From Hetaerina americana (lineage: Eukaryota; Arthropoda; Insecta; Odonata; Calopterygidae), in the NCBI GenBank assembly GCA_022747635.1, contig JAKTNV010000002.1, forward strand, positions 108,632,869 to 108,696,868: DNA of 64,000 nt, read 5' to 3'. This document shows positions 33,544 to 44,182 of this stretch, piece by piece. The notes beneath the pieces are model-generated. The model had not been told where the DNA came from and did not search any database. It saw nothing but the letters and a program-made list of their open reading frames with translations. A program made the translations under genes and the position numbers. Each line of letters begins with the position of its first letter. Position 1 is the first letter of the stretch.

Positions 33544-33724
33544 ATGAAGTTTCCTCGGACCTTCCACCGGGTCATGGGTTCCATATTATACGTTTCGATG
33601 CTCGAATCGTTTATCGTCCTCAGGGTAGTAAATGCGTATTCATTCATATAGACGATGCACGAGTCGAGAATCGAAATGTATAATATGGAACCCCTGACCC
33701 GGTGGAAGGCCCGAGAAAACTTCA
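33544..33724. mobile_element. Inverted hammerhead module (third family)
   Basis: Arms 33544-33600 and 33670-33724 are reverse complements with few differences (ATGAAGTTT...CTTCCACCGG and complement, CCATATTATACGTTTCGAT and complement). The centre holds a complete minus-strand hammerhead-like core and the broken plus-strand counterpart (GATTCG hairpin then ATCGAAATGTA, but no CTGANGA). Confidence 0.65.
33584..33632 (-). ncRNA. Hammerhead-like ribozyme
   Basis: On the minus strand: CTGAGGA (complement of 33617-33623), a longer stem II closed by GAT/ATC with an inner CGATTCG hairpin, GAAA (33593-33596), one A-U pair with a CG loop, then UA. Stem II is imperfect and stem I weak, so activity is uncertain. 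Confidence 0.5.
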
Positions 33725-35173
33725 TTAAAAAAATATTGTTCATAATTACACTACCATTTGAAATGTGCTCAATCCCTATGCTCATGTATCTCTATTCATC
33801 ACCAATCCAAATTATCCTGCATGACTGTAACATGGAAGGTAAATTTTCAAATAGGTTATGTTAAATTTTCCCCCCCGTTCGATTCACAGTGTTTAGCTGT
33901 AATGAACCTGAAATTAACGACTATTCATTTGCGTATCATTTCAAATATCGTAACTGAAATACTTGTAATGGGCACATAGTAATATCGGTATAACCAGTAC
34001 TGAAGCCGTAGTTCCTCTGCGTTGTCTCGAAAAGCCGAAGGGCTGGCGGATCTCATCAATTCCGAACAGCGTTCATCCGCCGCTGGATCCGGAATGGATG
34101 GCGGTTCCTGATCACCGGTTCGTGTACTTCGTAGCTTTGGGCATTGAATACGTAAATGGCTGCGACGCTGCATTTACCTCGGCCTCCGGTCCGACATATT
34201 GACTCAGGGGCGTGATGTGTCCGAAGATGTTAAGATTGTTACAGTAAAAATAATCGTAATTACATGTTTACATACACATGTATTAAGAGAGCAATATGAG
34301 GCGGATTTTCAACAATATATAAAACCGTTGATTAAAAGCTCTGCCGGATTGTTGTTGCTTTTTAACTCGAGTCTCGATACGCGTTTGTTCAGTTCTTCGA
34401 CAGTGGACCCACACAGAGATATGGCTTTGCCACGGCTGCAACACCTCGGGAAGCGATTTCTTATCCTCGCATGGGCCAAGCATTAGACGGACTCGTTGAA
34501 GTTATCCAATGGATGAGATGGAAAAATCCATACCCAATGATATATTTTTGTATGCTGAATAATTAAACTGTTAAGTCACATAGTATCTATTCATAAATAT
34601 ATATTATTTTAAATATAATTTTTAACTTACAAAAATTGAAAATGCTATGGGAACTGTTTTCGTTTAAATGTTTCTCTTAAATTTAGTTCTATTCTAGAAC
34701 ATAATGCGCAACAAGTTTTCTGATTAATATACCCAAGAGAAAAAAAAAGACGCATGACAAAATCTCAGAAAAAAAATCAAGATAATGAATAATTGAAAAC
34801 CATAACCATATTTTGGGTAAAACACAGTTTCTAGTACTTTTTTCTGAAATCTAGTTTCCCAACGCAACCAAGTTAATTTATACACCAGAATGTATTCCAT
34901 TCAATTTCATTTTTCCGTCCTCTTGGAACATTGGTTCTCGCAAGCATTGCACGCACAAGTGCGCTGTAATCTGTGTGCATATCTAACATAATTGCGGTAA
35001 TTTATTAAAACATCATTATAATCATACTGATGCAATACCATTACGGTAATGGCCACTCATTTTTTTTATCTTGTAGACCCACTGGTAAATGACGAGGCTG
35101 ATTCTAATTTCCCGGGGCTAAAACACACTTCCTCTCCGGATGAAGCGAACGGGAACTTCGGCCGTGTGAATAT
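33725..35173. other. Intronic, no feature recognised
   Basis: No protein, RNA or repeat family recognised. Confidence 0.4.
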
Positions 35174-35499
35174 TATGGGAAGAATCAACCCCAGCCGTAC
35201 TCTTACAAATGGGCGAAGGATATGGAGAGGGAAATTAGAGGGGTAAAAATAAAACAAATAAATAAAATAAAAAATAAATAATTAAAATAAAATAAAATGA
35301 CATTGGGGGAAAGAACAGAACTTCATTGGTTTAATCGTTTCCTGTTCTAACCCAACCTATAAAATTTTATTTTATTTGAATTTTTTTTTATTTGTTTATT
35401 TATATTATTCATTAATTTATTTACTTCCCTCCCTAATTTCCCTCACCTTATTCTTTGCCCAATTGTAAGAATACGGCTGGGGTTGATTCTTCCCATAAC
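35174..35499. repeat. Inverted repeat with 70-bp arms
   Basis: Arms about 35174-35245 and 35428-35499 share ATGGGAAGAATCAACCCCAG, then GCCGTA, CTTACAA and GGGAAATTAG in inverted order at roughly 85-90% identity by eye. The loop has AT-rich AAATAAAAT tracts. No hammerhead core was found. Could be a foldback or decayed DNA element. Confidence 0.65.
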
Positions 35500-36332
35500 A
35501 CTTCCTCTCGGTCTGACGGCCTGATTCCCAACCCTGTTTTTTCTTTTCCCTGCGCTGTGTGTCCAAGGGAAACACCAATCGTCGTCCCCAAGGAACCGCC
35601 TTGAATCTCACAGCCACGGTTCGTCACCCTCCATTTCATCTCACTCCGTCAAAAAACAATAGGTAGAAAAAGCACGCATCGTCTCCTTAGGTGCAGCTGA
35701 ACTGTAAAATCTTATCCATAAAAAAAACCTGAGCAGTCATCCGTAAGCCGAGACGTGGATAAAGGTGATAGAGTTTGTTTTGTTGGCAAGCATCCATCGG
35801 CTGAAATTCAAACCGGCGTCTCAGGGCGACGCAAAATTAGCGCAGCCCAAGCGCCAGACACACATCACGTACCTACATTTTCACCTTTGCCCAATCCTTG
35901 GTGAAAACATACAGATTTTGGAAATAACATGTGCATGTGTTCGTGTATGTATAAGTCTACATGTAAGTCTGCATGTAAGTATACATTTGTAGATATGTAA
36001 AAGTACTCAAATGTATGTTTGCAGCTTAAGGGAGATGACGGGTATTCCTTAAATTTATGAGTCCGTAAAATCGATAAAAGAGGAGTATGTTAGGTGCGAT
36101 GCATATACCATTTGAAAATAAGCACGAAGAATGTCAAATTCAAGGAACTAAATAGAATAACCAAGTTTTAAGGTGAAAAACGCCAACACATTTATTAATA
36201 GCATCATGAAAAAAACCAAGGAGAAAAAAGCTGTCATTTTTAAATAGAAGATTTGTTGCATGGACCCTGAGCGCTGGAGAGTTGGTCGAGCCCTTTCCAT
36301 CAACTGTTGGGAGTTTTAAGGGTACGTGTACC
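35500..36332. other. Intronic, no feature recognised
   Basis: Short imperfect repeats of the type ATGTAAGTCTGC are near 35945-35990; nothing else. Confidence 0.4.
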
Positions 36333-36507
36333 ATAGCAGAATAGGGATGTTGGACGGGATGAAGGGAGGAAGAAGGTACTCAGAGATGAAGAGGGACCTG
36401 TTGTAGAGTAGGATGTTGTGTTTTGCTAGGAGTCACAAAATATTTATTTAGGAGTTGTGTCCATCCAAAAACCTACCTTAACCGGAAGATTACCTAAGAA
36501 TAATAAT

Positions 36508-36510
<3 letters not shown>
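36333..36510 (+). mobile_element. RTE-like LINE, 3' end only
   Basis: Matches the last 180 bp of the 21.5-kb LINE in opposite orientation: IGMLDGMKGGRRY coding remnant, then CATCCAAAAACCTACC, TTAACCGGAAGATTACC and a tail of AATAAT repeats merging into (AT)n. The short-repeat tail supports RTE-type 3' ends. Confidence 0.8.

Positions 36511-36566
<56 letters not shown>
36511..36566. repeat. (AT)n microsatellite
   Basis: Begins in the LINE's AAT tail and continues into a PLE-tail module. Confidence 0.95.
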
Positions 36567-36569
<3 letters not shown>

Positions 36570-36706
36570 GTTTGTGCGAGTAGGTGTTCCTTCTTTCCCC
36601 AGAGGAAGGTGGTTTTGTCACCGAAAATTTGGCGTACGTGTGAGTGTCCTTTTTCATATGGTTTTCTGTATATTGATTGACTTACACCATCTCGCTCCTT
36701 CGTTTG

Positions 36707-36708
<2 letters not shown>
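36567..36708 (+). mobile_element. PLE-tail module with variant hammerhead core
   Basis: CAGAGGA at 36600-36606 takes the place of CTGANGA; stem II is GGTG/CACC, GAAA at 36623-36626, then CGTGTGAGTGTCCTTTTTC, the conserved tail. The same CAGAGGA variant appears at 48.7 and 56.1 kb. Confidence 0.5.
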
Positions 36709-36744
<36 letters not shown>

Positions 36745-36782
36745 GTATATATATGTGTGTATAACCACATACATACATATAT
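36709..36782. repeat. (AT)n microsatellite with TG interruptions
   Basis: TA repeats, then TATGTGTGTATA and ACATACATA motifs. Confidence 0.9.
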
Positions 36783-36870
36783 GAAGAATATGTGTGAGTA
36801 TCCTTTTACGTGTTATCTATTTCATTTTTCCGCTTTATTGTGCCGTCCAAGTGTTATACAGTATTGCTCT
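36783..36870 (+). mobile_element. PLE-tail fragment
   Basis: Carries the tail word ATGTGTGAGTATCCTTTTAC followed by GTGTTATC and GCCGTCCAAG, as in the other copies, but no ribozyme core. It sits just upstream of the last calaxin exon. Confidence 0.5.
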
Positions 36871-36993
36871 CGTGAGTGTTCTCCATCATCAATGTGCATA
36901 TATTTAGTTGCGAACATATTTCGTAAATAAATACAGGTACACACACGCGTCAAATGCGTGAATTATTTGTTCAACCCCCTTCCCACCATACAG

Positions 36994-37403
36994 GCAGGAG
37001 GCGGTCCTCCTCCCCGAGCGCCCCGGGCAAGGTCCAGGGTGGCAAGGGTGATGGCGGGGAAGGCGGGGGCGAGGACGGAGGCGGCGGCGGGGGAGGCGAC
37101 GAAGAGGGTGGCGGGAAGGACGAGGGCGGAGGGGGCGGTGGTGGGGGCGGAGGTGGGGGGCCGGCCAGGAGGGCGGCGGACGACGATGAGGAGGAGGAAG
37201 AGGGCGAGGAGAGCGTGAAGGAGCTGGCGGAGGTGGCGCTGGCCCGGCTGGACGTGGACGGCGACGGCAAGGTGTCCGCCGAGGACTTCGAGAAGGCCGT
37301 CGCCGCAGAGCCCCTGCTCCTTGAGGCCCTGGGGCCCTGCCTCCCCGAGAGGGAGGCGGCGCAGGCCTTTATGGAGTACGTCCTCTCCTGCTCCGGTGGC
37401 TGA
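36994..37403 (+). CDS. CLXN: Calaxin (EFCAB1), terminal coding exon with EF-hand 3 and stop
   Basis: Acceptor CCACCATACAG ends at 36993; using it, the two-base remainder keeps the frame from the previous exon, whereas the next AG does not. A 60-70-residue low-complexity linker (Gly/Asp/Glu-rich, with a run of about 12 Gly) comes first. VKELAEVALARLDVDGDGK then VSAEDFEKAVAAEP match calaxin's [29 protein letters not shown], with loop D-V-D-G-D-G-K-V-S-A-E-D; Asp rather than Glu at position 12 is also normal in this family. LLLEALGPCLPEREAAQAF matches the highly characteristic LLLEAFGPCLPD. Stop TGA at 37401-37403. Very GC-rich. I saw no convincing polyadenylation signal nearby; AATAAA occurs near 38410. 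Confidence 0.9.
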
Positions 37404-38766
37404 GCGGCGGCCCCCTACCCCCCACACCCTGATGCGGGGGTCCCCACACCCCCCACACAGCGCCCAGTAGTCACCGCTTGAAATCGCTAAGGATGGTCAA
37501 CTCAACACGCAGTGGATGCAGACGCGTGCCGCATGATATGCCCGAATTTGGTATTTATTTGCACTTGGAATCACTTCCGCCAGCCTTCGCAAAACGCAAG
37601 TCATAGGAGAGATTAAACACGTAAGCCAAATGTAACGCGTAGTTATGCAATATCTACCGAATTGATGGTTCGGATTCTTTAATTCTCTATTGGGAATCGC
37701 TCCTGCCTGCGACCGGTTCCTCAAGTCTACAACTCTGTTAACACGTCTTATAAATTTGCACGTACGGAGTCTGATGATGAAAAAAAACTCCTCAGCACTT
37801 GTTACTTGACTATATTACACTTTATGCGAATTTTAAAGTAAATGAAAGTGCAGCATTTAAGACTTTTCAAGGGCGCTTGAAATTTCACTTGTAGTTTTGA
37901 TAAACACCAATCATCCATCCAATGAATGACATTAATGTAGTAAAGCAACTCTTAAAGGATATAACATGGTCTACCAAAACTGATATTCGAGAATTAGATG
38001 CCTTCTATTCAGAATAACACAGGCCTCCACTCGATAGGAATGAGGCGTATGTTGGGTTGAGATATCGATCGAATTGGACACGTGAGGGGTGCACAGCGCT
38101 GGGCTCCTGTCACGCTGTGCATCGTCTCTCTCCCAGTGACGGTTGGCCTCCTGGTGGACCTCCGGCAACGCTAACCTGGCATGCATCCAGGCGGCTCACT
38201 CGGAGGAACGAACGCTCGCTTAAGCTTAGCTGAAAAGAAGGATTCGCTTTCATGTACTGGCATTTGCGCACAGAAAATCCTTTCCGATCCAGTTGCCATC
38301 TCCTGATTTTCCATCGTTTTTCTTTGGTGTCCCGTTCACATTAAATTTTCTGTCAAATATGACGCAACAGTGGAACGCGGCGAGGCTGTTGGTAGATAGA
38401 CAAAATTAAATAAAACTAAGTTCAATTGCTCGAATCCGAATTTTTCATGAGGTACCCAGAAGTAATTCTAAATGTCAATATATCAAAATCGGAAACTTCT
38501 TATTAAGGGCACATATTTATATTTAGTGGGCCTTTTTCACTGTCACGTTTGAAAAACTTAGATTATAAGGCTCGATTACGGTTTTTAAATGAATGGATAT
38601 TTTTTCCCCAAAATCCCGAACTGTGAAAAGGGATACCATTTCCTTCAAGAAAGTACAATGTCCGAACCAATGTTTCTTGACAGAATTAGCATTATATTTC
38701 TAAAAAGGTAATATAATAAATTACATTTTGTAAATATATTACAAATCGAAAATTGTGAACTCTTTT
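37404..38766. other. 3' UTR / intergenic, no gene recognised
   Basis: C-rich just after the stop, then AT-rich. An AATAAA occurs near 38410, too far downstream to assign with confidence. Confidence 0.45.
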
Positions 38767-38806
38767 TTAATATTTTTGATATGTCCGCATGGGTTTCGAT
38801 ATATAT

Positions 38807-38854
<48 letters not shown>

Positions 38855-38885
38855 CCATCAAGATATATAAAAAATATTAAAAACG
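38767..38885. repeat. (AT)n array flanked by inverted repeat
   Basis: An AT array at about 38800-38850 lies between ATGGGTTT and AAACCCAT. Beyond these, TTTTTTAATATTTTTGATAT on the left mirrors ATATATAAAAAATATTAAAA on the right. The unique flanks are thus duplicated in inverted form around the array. Confidence 0.7.
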
Positions 38886-38915
38886 ACTTAAATGCTGCAT
38901 ATTCAAAATATCAGA

Positions 38916-39082
<167 letters not shown>

Positions 39083-39567
39083 CGCCCTACTTCCTCGGCT
39101 ATTTCCCTAACAGCTAAATGGCGATTCGCGCGCACCAAATCTTTCAACTATCTCACATGGTTGGGGTATGTCGGAGTGGAAGGCCGCCCCGTTCGCGAAT
39201 CTTCATCTGTCGAGGTTCTGGCCGATTTAAGACGACTGTACCACTGAAAACACTGACTTCGACTCATAGCTTTAGTAACATAGGCTTGCTGAATCATTCC
39301 AAATGCCTCCGTAGCTTTGTTCCCAAGTTTGAAACAAAATTTCACGCTCACACTCAGTTCCTCTAGCTTCTTCATTGCTGCCATTGCACACGGCGACGAA
39401 CAGGTTAAGACACCGCTGCTGCTGCGTAACGACTCGACGTAAACAAACGCAACTTCTCTCGTTTTGTCGTAAGATGTGTTGCTAGATGGCGCACTGTCTC
39501 GTTTCGATCCATTGAACCTTTTGTGCAGAATAAAATCAGTTCGGTATTTTTTTGATCACACCTTGTA
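39083..39567 (-). mobile_element. Mariner remnant, truncated at an (AT)n array
   Basis: The minus strand encodes the mariner N-terminal HTH domain: [39 protein letters not shown], then [12 protein letters not shown] and [16 protein letters not shown] in a shifted frame. The 5' terminal region near 39500-39567 has a mariner-like end (GATCAAAAAAATACCGAACT, complement). The catalytic half is absent; sequence switches to the inverted repeat and (AT)n array at 39082. Confidence 0.75.
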
Positions 39568-40910
39568 TAACCCATATTATTATGTATTGTGATTTATTTC
39601 CCTCAAAGAAAGGACTGATTCTAAAAATGCGTCACTTATCTTTGACTGCTGGAATTCAAATAAAATCTCCTCCAATCCTCCGGCCCCCAAAAACTCTAAA
39701 ATTCTTATCCTTTTTCGGGATCGCCAGAACGCCGTGACAACGCAGAAGACGACGCCCTGCCTTAGAAGCCTAGGCGGCTGGAAAGGCAACACAGTGGAGC
39801 CCCGACCGGAGTAACGGGGGTCCGTCCACGAGAATTGGAATTGGCCCCACGCTAATCCCTGAGAAGTTTATGGGTTGATTCTATAAATTATTCGGTCAGA
39901 ACTTTCAACAAAGGGAATACCCAGGCGTCGCTATCTTATACATACACATTATAAATACACACGCTTAGATTTATTAAATGCGCAAGTACATCTATGGGCC
40001 TAACAATTTATTAATTCCAACTGATTGAAATAATTTACCCATAGTGAATACACGTTCAAATTTAACGTTTTAAGGTCGATGCTACAAATACGTTTCTCAT
40101 TGTAATATTAATATATAAACTGATACCATACATATTTCTGAACAACTCTTATTTTAAAGCTATGATTTGTTGTAAATTGCGCACTAAAATATGATTAGAT
40201 TATTTCATAAAGAGGGAGTAGGGTGTCCAGCATCATATGCAAATGAGGAACGAGGTGATAATACCTTAATGATTCCTTCGGGTGAGTGGTTTTCAAATGA
40301 AATATGATTGAAGTGTCAATAAACTTCGTTTATTGATCAAGATATGGGCGGGAATAGTTTTCCGTTTTTAAATTCCATTACGAGTTATTGTGATCCATTT
40401 TGAGAAGCAGTGGCAAATGCGAGTAATATACGTATGTACGAGAGATGTGTTCAAATATGGAGTAATGGCGCTCAACAAATATAAGTTCCGCATTTCTCAC
40501 TTCAACGGATTGGAGAACAAATATATTGTCTTTATTTATCGCTCTGATGAAGATTGCTGAAGTGTAATTTTTCAAATGTTATCATAAATCAAAACTCTAA
40601 TTATTGCTCTGTGGTTGCAACCAATTTCTGGCACACGCAACGGAATGGCCGAATGTAATGTGTGCCATCACCTTGCTGAATTATAAAATATACTTAAAGT
40701 TATTAAACTATCATATAATAATAAATGAAATGGAAGAATACATTCTGGAGAAAAAATACATGAAAAACCTAAGAGTTGATCCGGATATTGATTAAAACTG
40801 TCTCCCATGCTTAAAATAAGCATAAGTGGATTAAATGTGTTCTCTCTTAAAAGCAGCGCAGTTATTAGTTTGTTTGGCTGACTTCTGCAATTAAATTATG
40901 AGAGTAACTC

Positions 40911-40912
<2 letters not shown>
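39568..40912. other. No gene recognised
   Basis: AT-rich and featureless. A CTGATGA at 40512 lacks the rest of a hammerhead. Confidence 0.4.
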
Positions 40913-40969
<57 letters not shown>

Positions 40970-41075
40970 ATATGTATATGTGTGTGTATATATATATATG
41001 TATATATGTATATGTGTGTATATATATATATATATCTATGTATATATATATATATATGTATATATGTGTGTGTGT
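40913..41075. repeat. Long (AT)n/(TGTA)n microsatellite
   Basis: About 160 bp of TA repeats with TGTATATG interruptions, followed by TG-rich sequence. Confidence 0.95.
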
Positions 41076-41439
41076 GAGTGTGTGAGTGCCTTTATTCGAT
41101 CTTATACATATACACACACATATACATATATTACTCGATCGAACACATCGTCAGTTATAGAAAACACGCGATGAGTGACTCACGCAAGATCGAAATCGGT
41201 TTCTTTTTCTTCGATGGCATGCCATTGGTGCGTTGATGCTCCCTCGATATTATGCAATTCCATCACTGCCAGGGTTTGAGTTGAGTTGAGCAACTGAGAG
41301 TAGTTAGTGGTGGCCATATTGAGAGGTCACTTGAAAATTTTACAAAAATCATGCGTTCTTGGTGAGTCCCAAAAAATAAGTAGAATAAATCTGGGGAAGT
41401 CTGGGGAATTTTATCGCAGATTAAAGTAAAAATTACTAA

Positions 41440-42270
41440 AACTCTTCATAAGAGCATCCTTTTGCATCGATTCACCGATGTCAGCGCTTTTGCCACTCTG
41501 CTGGTACGCTTCCTGGAGGGCAACAATGGGGACCCTCGTTCAGGCACCTCGTCACGGCCTCTTTGGCATAATCCAGTGGTCCAAAATGGTACTCAAAGGG
41601 GTTATACTTGGGTCGTACTTAAAGCCCTCTGTGTCGTCACCAGTGACCACCTATTCTTAAATATTCGGATCACTTTCTCCATTGGTCCAAGAGGCCCAAG
41701 GCAAGATTGTCACACAAGAAGTATTCCGATAGCACCTTGGGGACCATCTGGGCACGTATCTTTCTCATAGCTAAATCATATCGTCTCATAGCGTATCATC
41801 TGTTAGCATGCATTGCACTGTGGTTTTCTTAAACCCTTCTGCTAACATTCTGACACTTGGGATCCAATCAGAATTGAGCATGTGTCTCACTTTCTGAACA
41901 TTTTCACCGCACTGTGTTGTTGACGGATGTGTCCAGGGACATCCTGTGCAAGCATGAAACCATCACTTGGGACATTTATCCATCTCCATAAGCATCCTCA
42001 ACCATTATCATGGTTTACAAGCCCTAATTTTCCAAACTTAATCCACAATTTCATCGCTCCATGGAAATTGACATCGTGACGCGATGATCGCACAGAGGTC
42101 TAATCTAGCAGGGACTCGCGCACTGTAACGGCCCGCAGATAACCGGCGTGGGTCGTGCTGCTTTTCCAAGACCTCTCACCATTTTGCCTGTCACAAATCG
42201 TCCCACTTCAGTCATCTGCTCCGCCAGGAAAAAGGGTTTTACTTACTTTTTTGGGACAAACCTTTACGTC
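41440..42270 (-). mobile_element. Mariner-like remnant, highly degenerate
   Basis: In one minus-strand frame the end reads PKYNPFEYHFGPLDYAKEAV, then EWQKR-stop-HR-stop-IDAKG. This resembles the transposase C-terminus (WxxRWxxCIxxxG) with TGA stops at the Trp and Cys positions. Upstream similarity is weak and full of stops. Ends are not defined. Confidence 0.4.
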
Positions 42271-44105
42271 TTTGCTGCTGCCACATACTATATGTGACCC
42301 CGGGGTATTACGACGAGCACAACGTAAATGACATTGACTTTTCAGATTTTAATTTCACAAAAAAATTTCGTATTTCCGGAGGAGAGCGACCGGGAAAAAG
42401 TTTCCCTTTCTTCGCACCCACGTTGACATGTTTATGGAAGCGGTTCAATAAATCAATAAATCGGAAAAAATAATTACCACGATTATGTTCAATGCCAGGA
42501 TTTCTAGGGAATGATCGACTTTAGATTATAATAAGTAAAAGATTCAAATTGATGCCGGCAATGTTCTCAAAGGGTGCTAATGCGTCTTAACCGGTACTAC
42601 GCCATATTTATGCGAATGTCTTTGGGATAAGGACACGTTTTCCATTGGTTCTCTGGAGAAATAAGATTTGGTAAACGCAAATTTCGCAGATTTAAAAAAA
42701 AATTATTTTTTTGAGTGAGCATACGAGCTCGTTCACAAACGCAAGAGAATAATACCTCAAAATTTTCTTTTTGCCAAATCCCATAGAGTAGCAAGATTTA
42801 TCGAGGAGAAAAAACATGCGAATTAAACCTCGACCAACTATTTGGGTCAAGCTTAAAAGCCTCTCAGGAATCCTGTTCAATGCTCGGTCGAGTGCGAAGC
42901 ATCCTGCTGGCTTAAGTGGCTTAGCAGCCGGTTGAAATAAAATGTGTCCATCTGTTGATAGATACTCTGGCATTTTAAGTTGATTTTTTATCCCAACGCT
43001 TATACAATTGTGTTCTTAAGAAAAGAGGATTACGAACTCAGTATGAATTCGAGATGGGAATCAAATATAACTATTCATGTCATCTGAATTCATACATTAG
43101 ATTCAGATATTTATCCTGTCCGTTATACAAACATCGAAAATCAAAATACTTCAGATATGTATATAGTATATGTATACATTACTATGTAAATATAATACAT
43201 AATATATGTATGTAATCGAACTCCTTTCAGTGCAACAAAGTTATTACGTAAGAGGGTATTTTTTCAGTTGTGTAAACAAATGTGATCACTAAAATATCTT
43301 TCAAAAGCGTTGGTTCTTGACAGTTATAAATATTCAATATGTTGCTGTTACGTGTGGATGATTAAATATTAATTCGTTTTTATGTGCTAGCTGCATATGA
43401 ATGAACTTTGTTTTCTCTTTAATGCAAATATTTAAATAAAATGGACCCTGCCTTCATTTGAATTTAACCTGTTGGAGAATAAATAGTCGTTAAGAAAATT
43501 TGCGTGGCGTTTAATTTCTCTCACATACCCACACCCCTTTTACAGTTTCAAATAGAAATTAATCCATTCTGACTCATTGTAATCCCAAATATATATGCGA
43601 GAAAGAGAGTGTTATATTTAAGAATTTTTCATGGATAGTTTTTCTGAAAATTCTTTCACTGATGTAAATAGTGTTGAAGTGAATATTTTTATACGTAATA
43701 AAAATCAATGTATTACTGTTAAGAATTTTAGAAAAGTAATCTTTCTAATGGATGAAAAATAAAAACAGGTAAGTACTAGTTAATATAATATTAACTATAA
43801 TTCATTAGATTTAAGATTTAATGAGTTAGGAATTGTCAATGTGCAACGCGACTTCGCGAAATTCGGTTAATTGTATTATTTTACCTTCAGCTAAAATATA
43901 ACCATATATCATAATTAATTATATTTTAAGCACCGGTGAAGTGAAATTCATAAACCGTTTCCAATATTTTAGAAATTGTAATTCATAAGATCTTCGTAAT
44001 AAATTCCAAGAAACTGCGCGTGATGCAGCAACAGTAACTTTTGACGAAGTCATCCGCTAACATGCATTACAATGCAACAATTTCAGAGAGTAAAAAATCA
44101 TTCGC
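42271..44105. other. No gene recognised
   Basis: AT-rich, no similarity seen. Confidence 0.4.
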
Positions 44106-44182
44106 CTTGACCGGGATTCGAACCCGGATCCCTCGATTTCAGGCCGAGTACTTTAGCCAATTAAGCTATCGGAGGGTCCTCT
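44106..44182 (-). mobile_element. tRNA-like SINE head (family S3) or tRNA pseudogene
   Basis: The minus strand has A box (CGATAGCTTAATTGGC) and B box (GGGTTCGAATCCC) with a GATCCGGG arm, but the 5' and 3' ends do not form an acceptor stem. The terminal CCGGTCAAGGCG resembles the other S3 copies (GGTCAAGG). Confidence 0.6.

Noticed and set aside
37768..37800. CTGATGATGAAAAA next to the calaxin 3' end
   Set aside because: Looks like a hammerhead start but lacks stem II and stem III; simple GGAGT/ACTCC pairing only.
40505..40575. CTGATGA followed by a GATTGCTGAAG stretch, hammerhead-like
   Set aside because: No GAAA box at the right place and stem II does not close convincingly.
44106..44182. 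Functional tRNA gene
   Set aside because: A and B boxes are good but the acceptor stem does not pair; listed as a SINE head or tRNA pseudogene.
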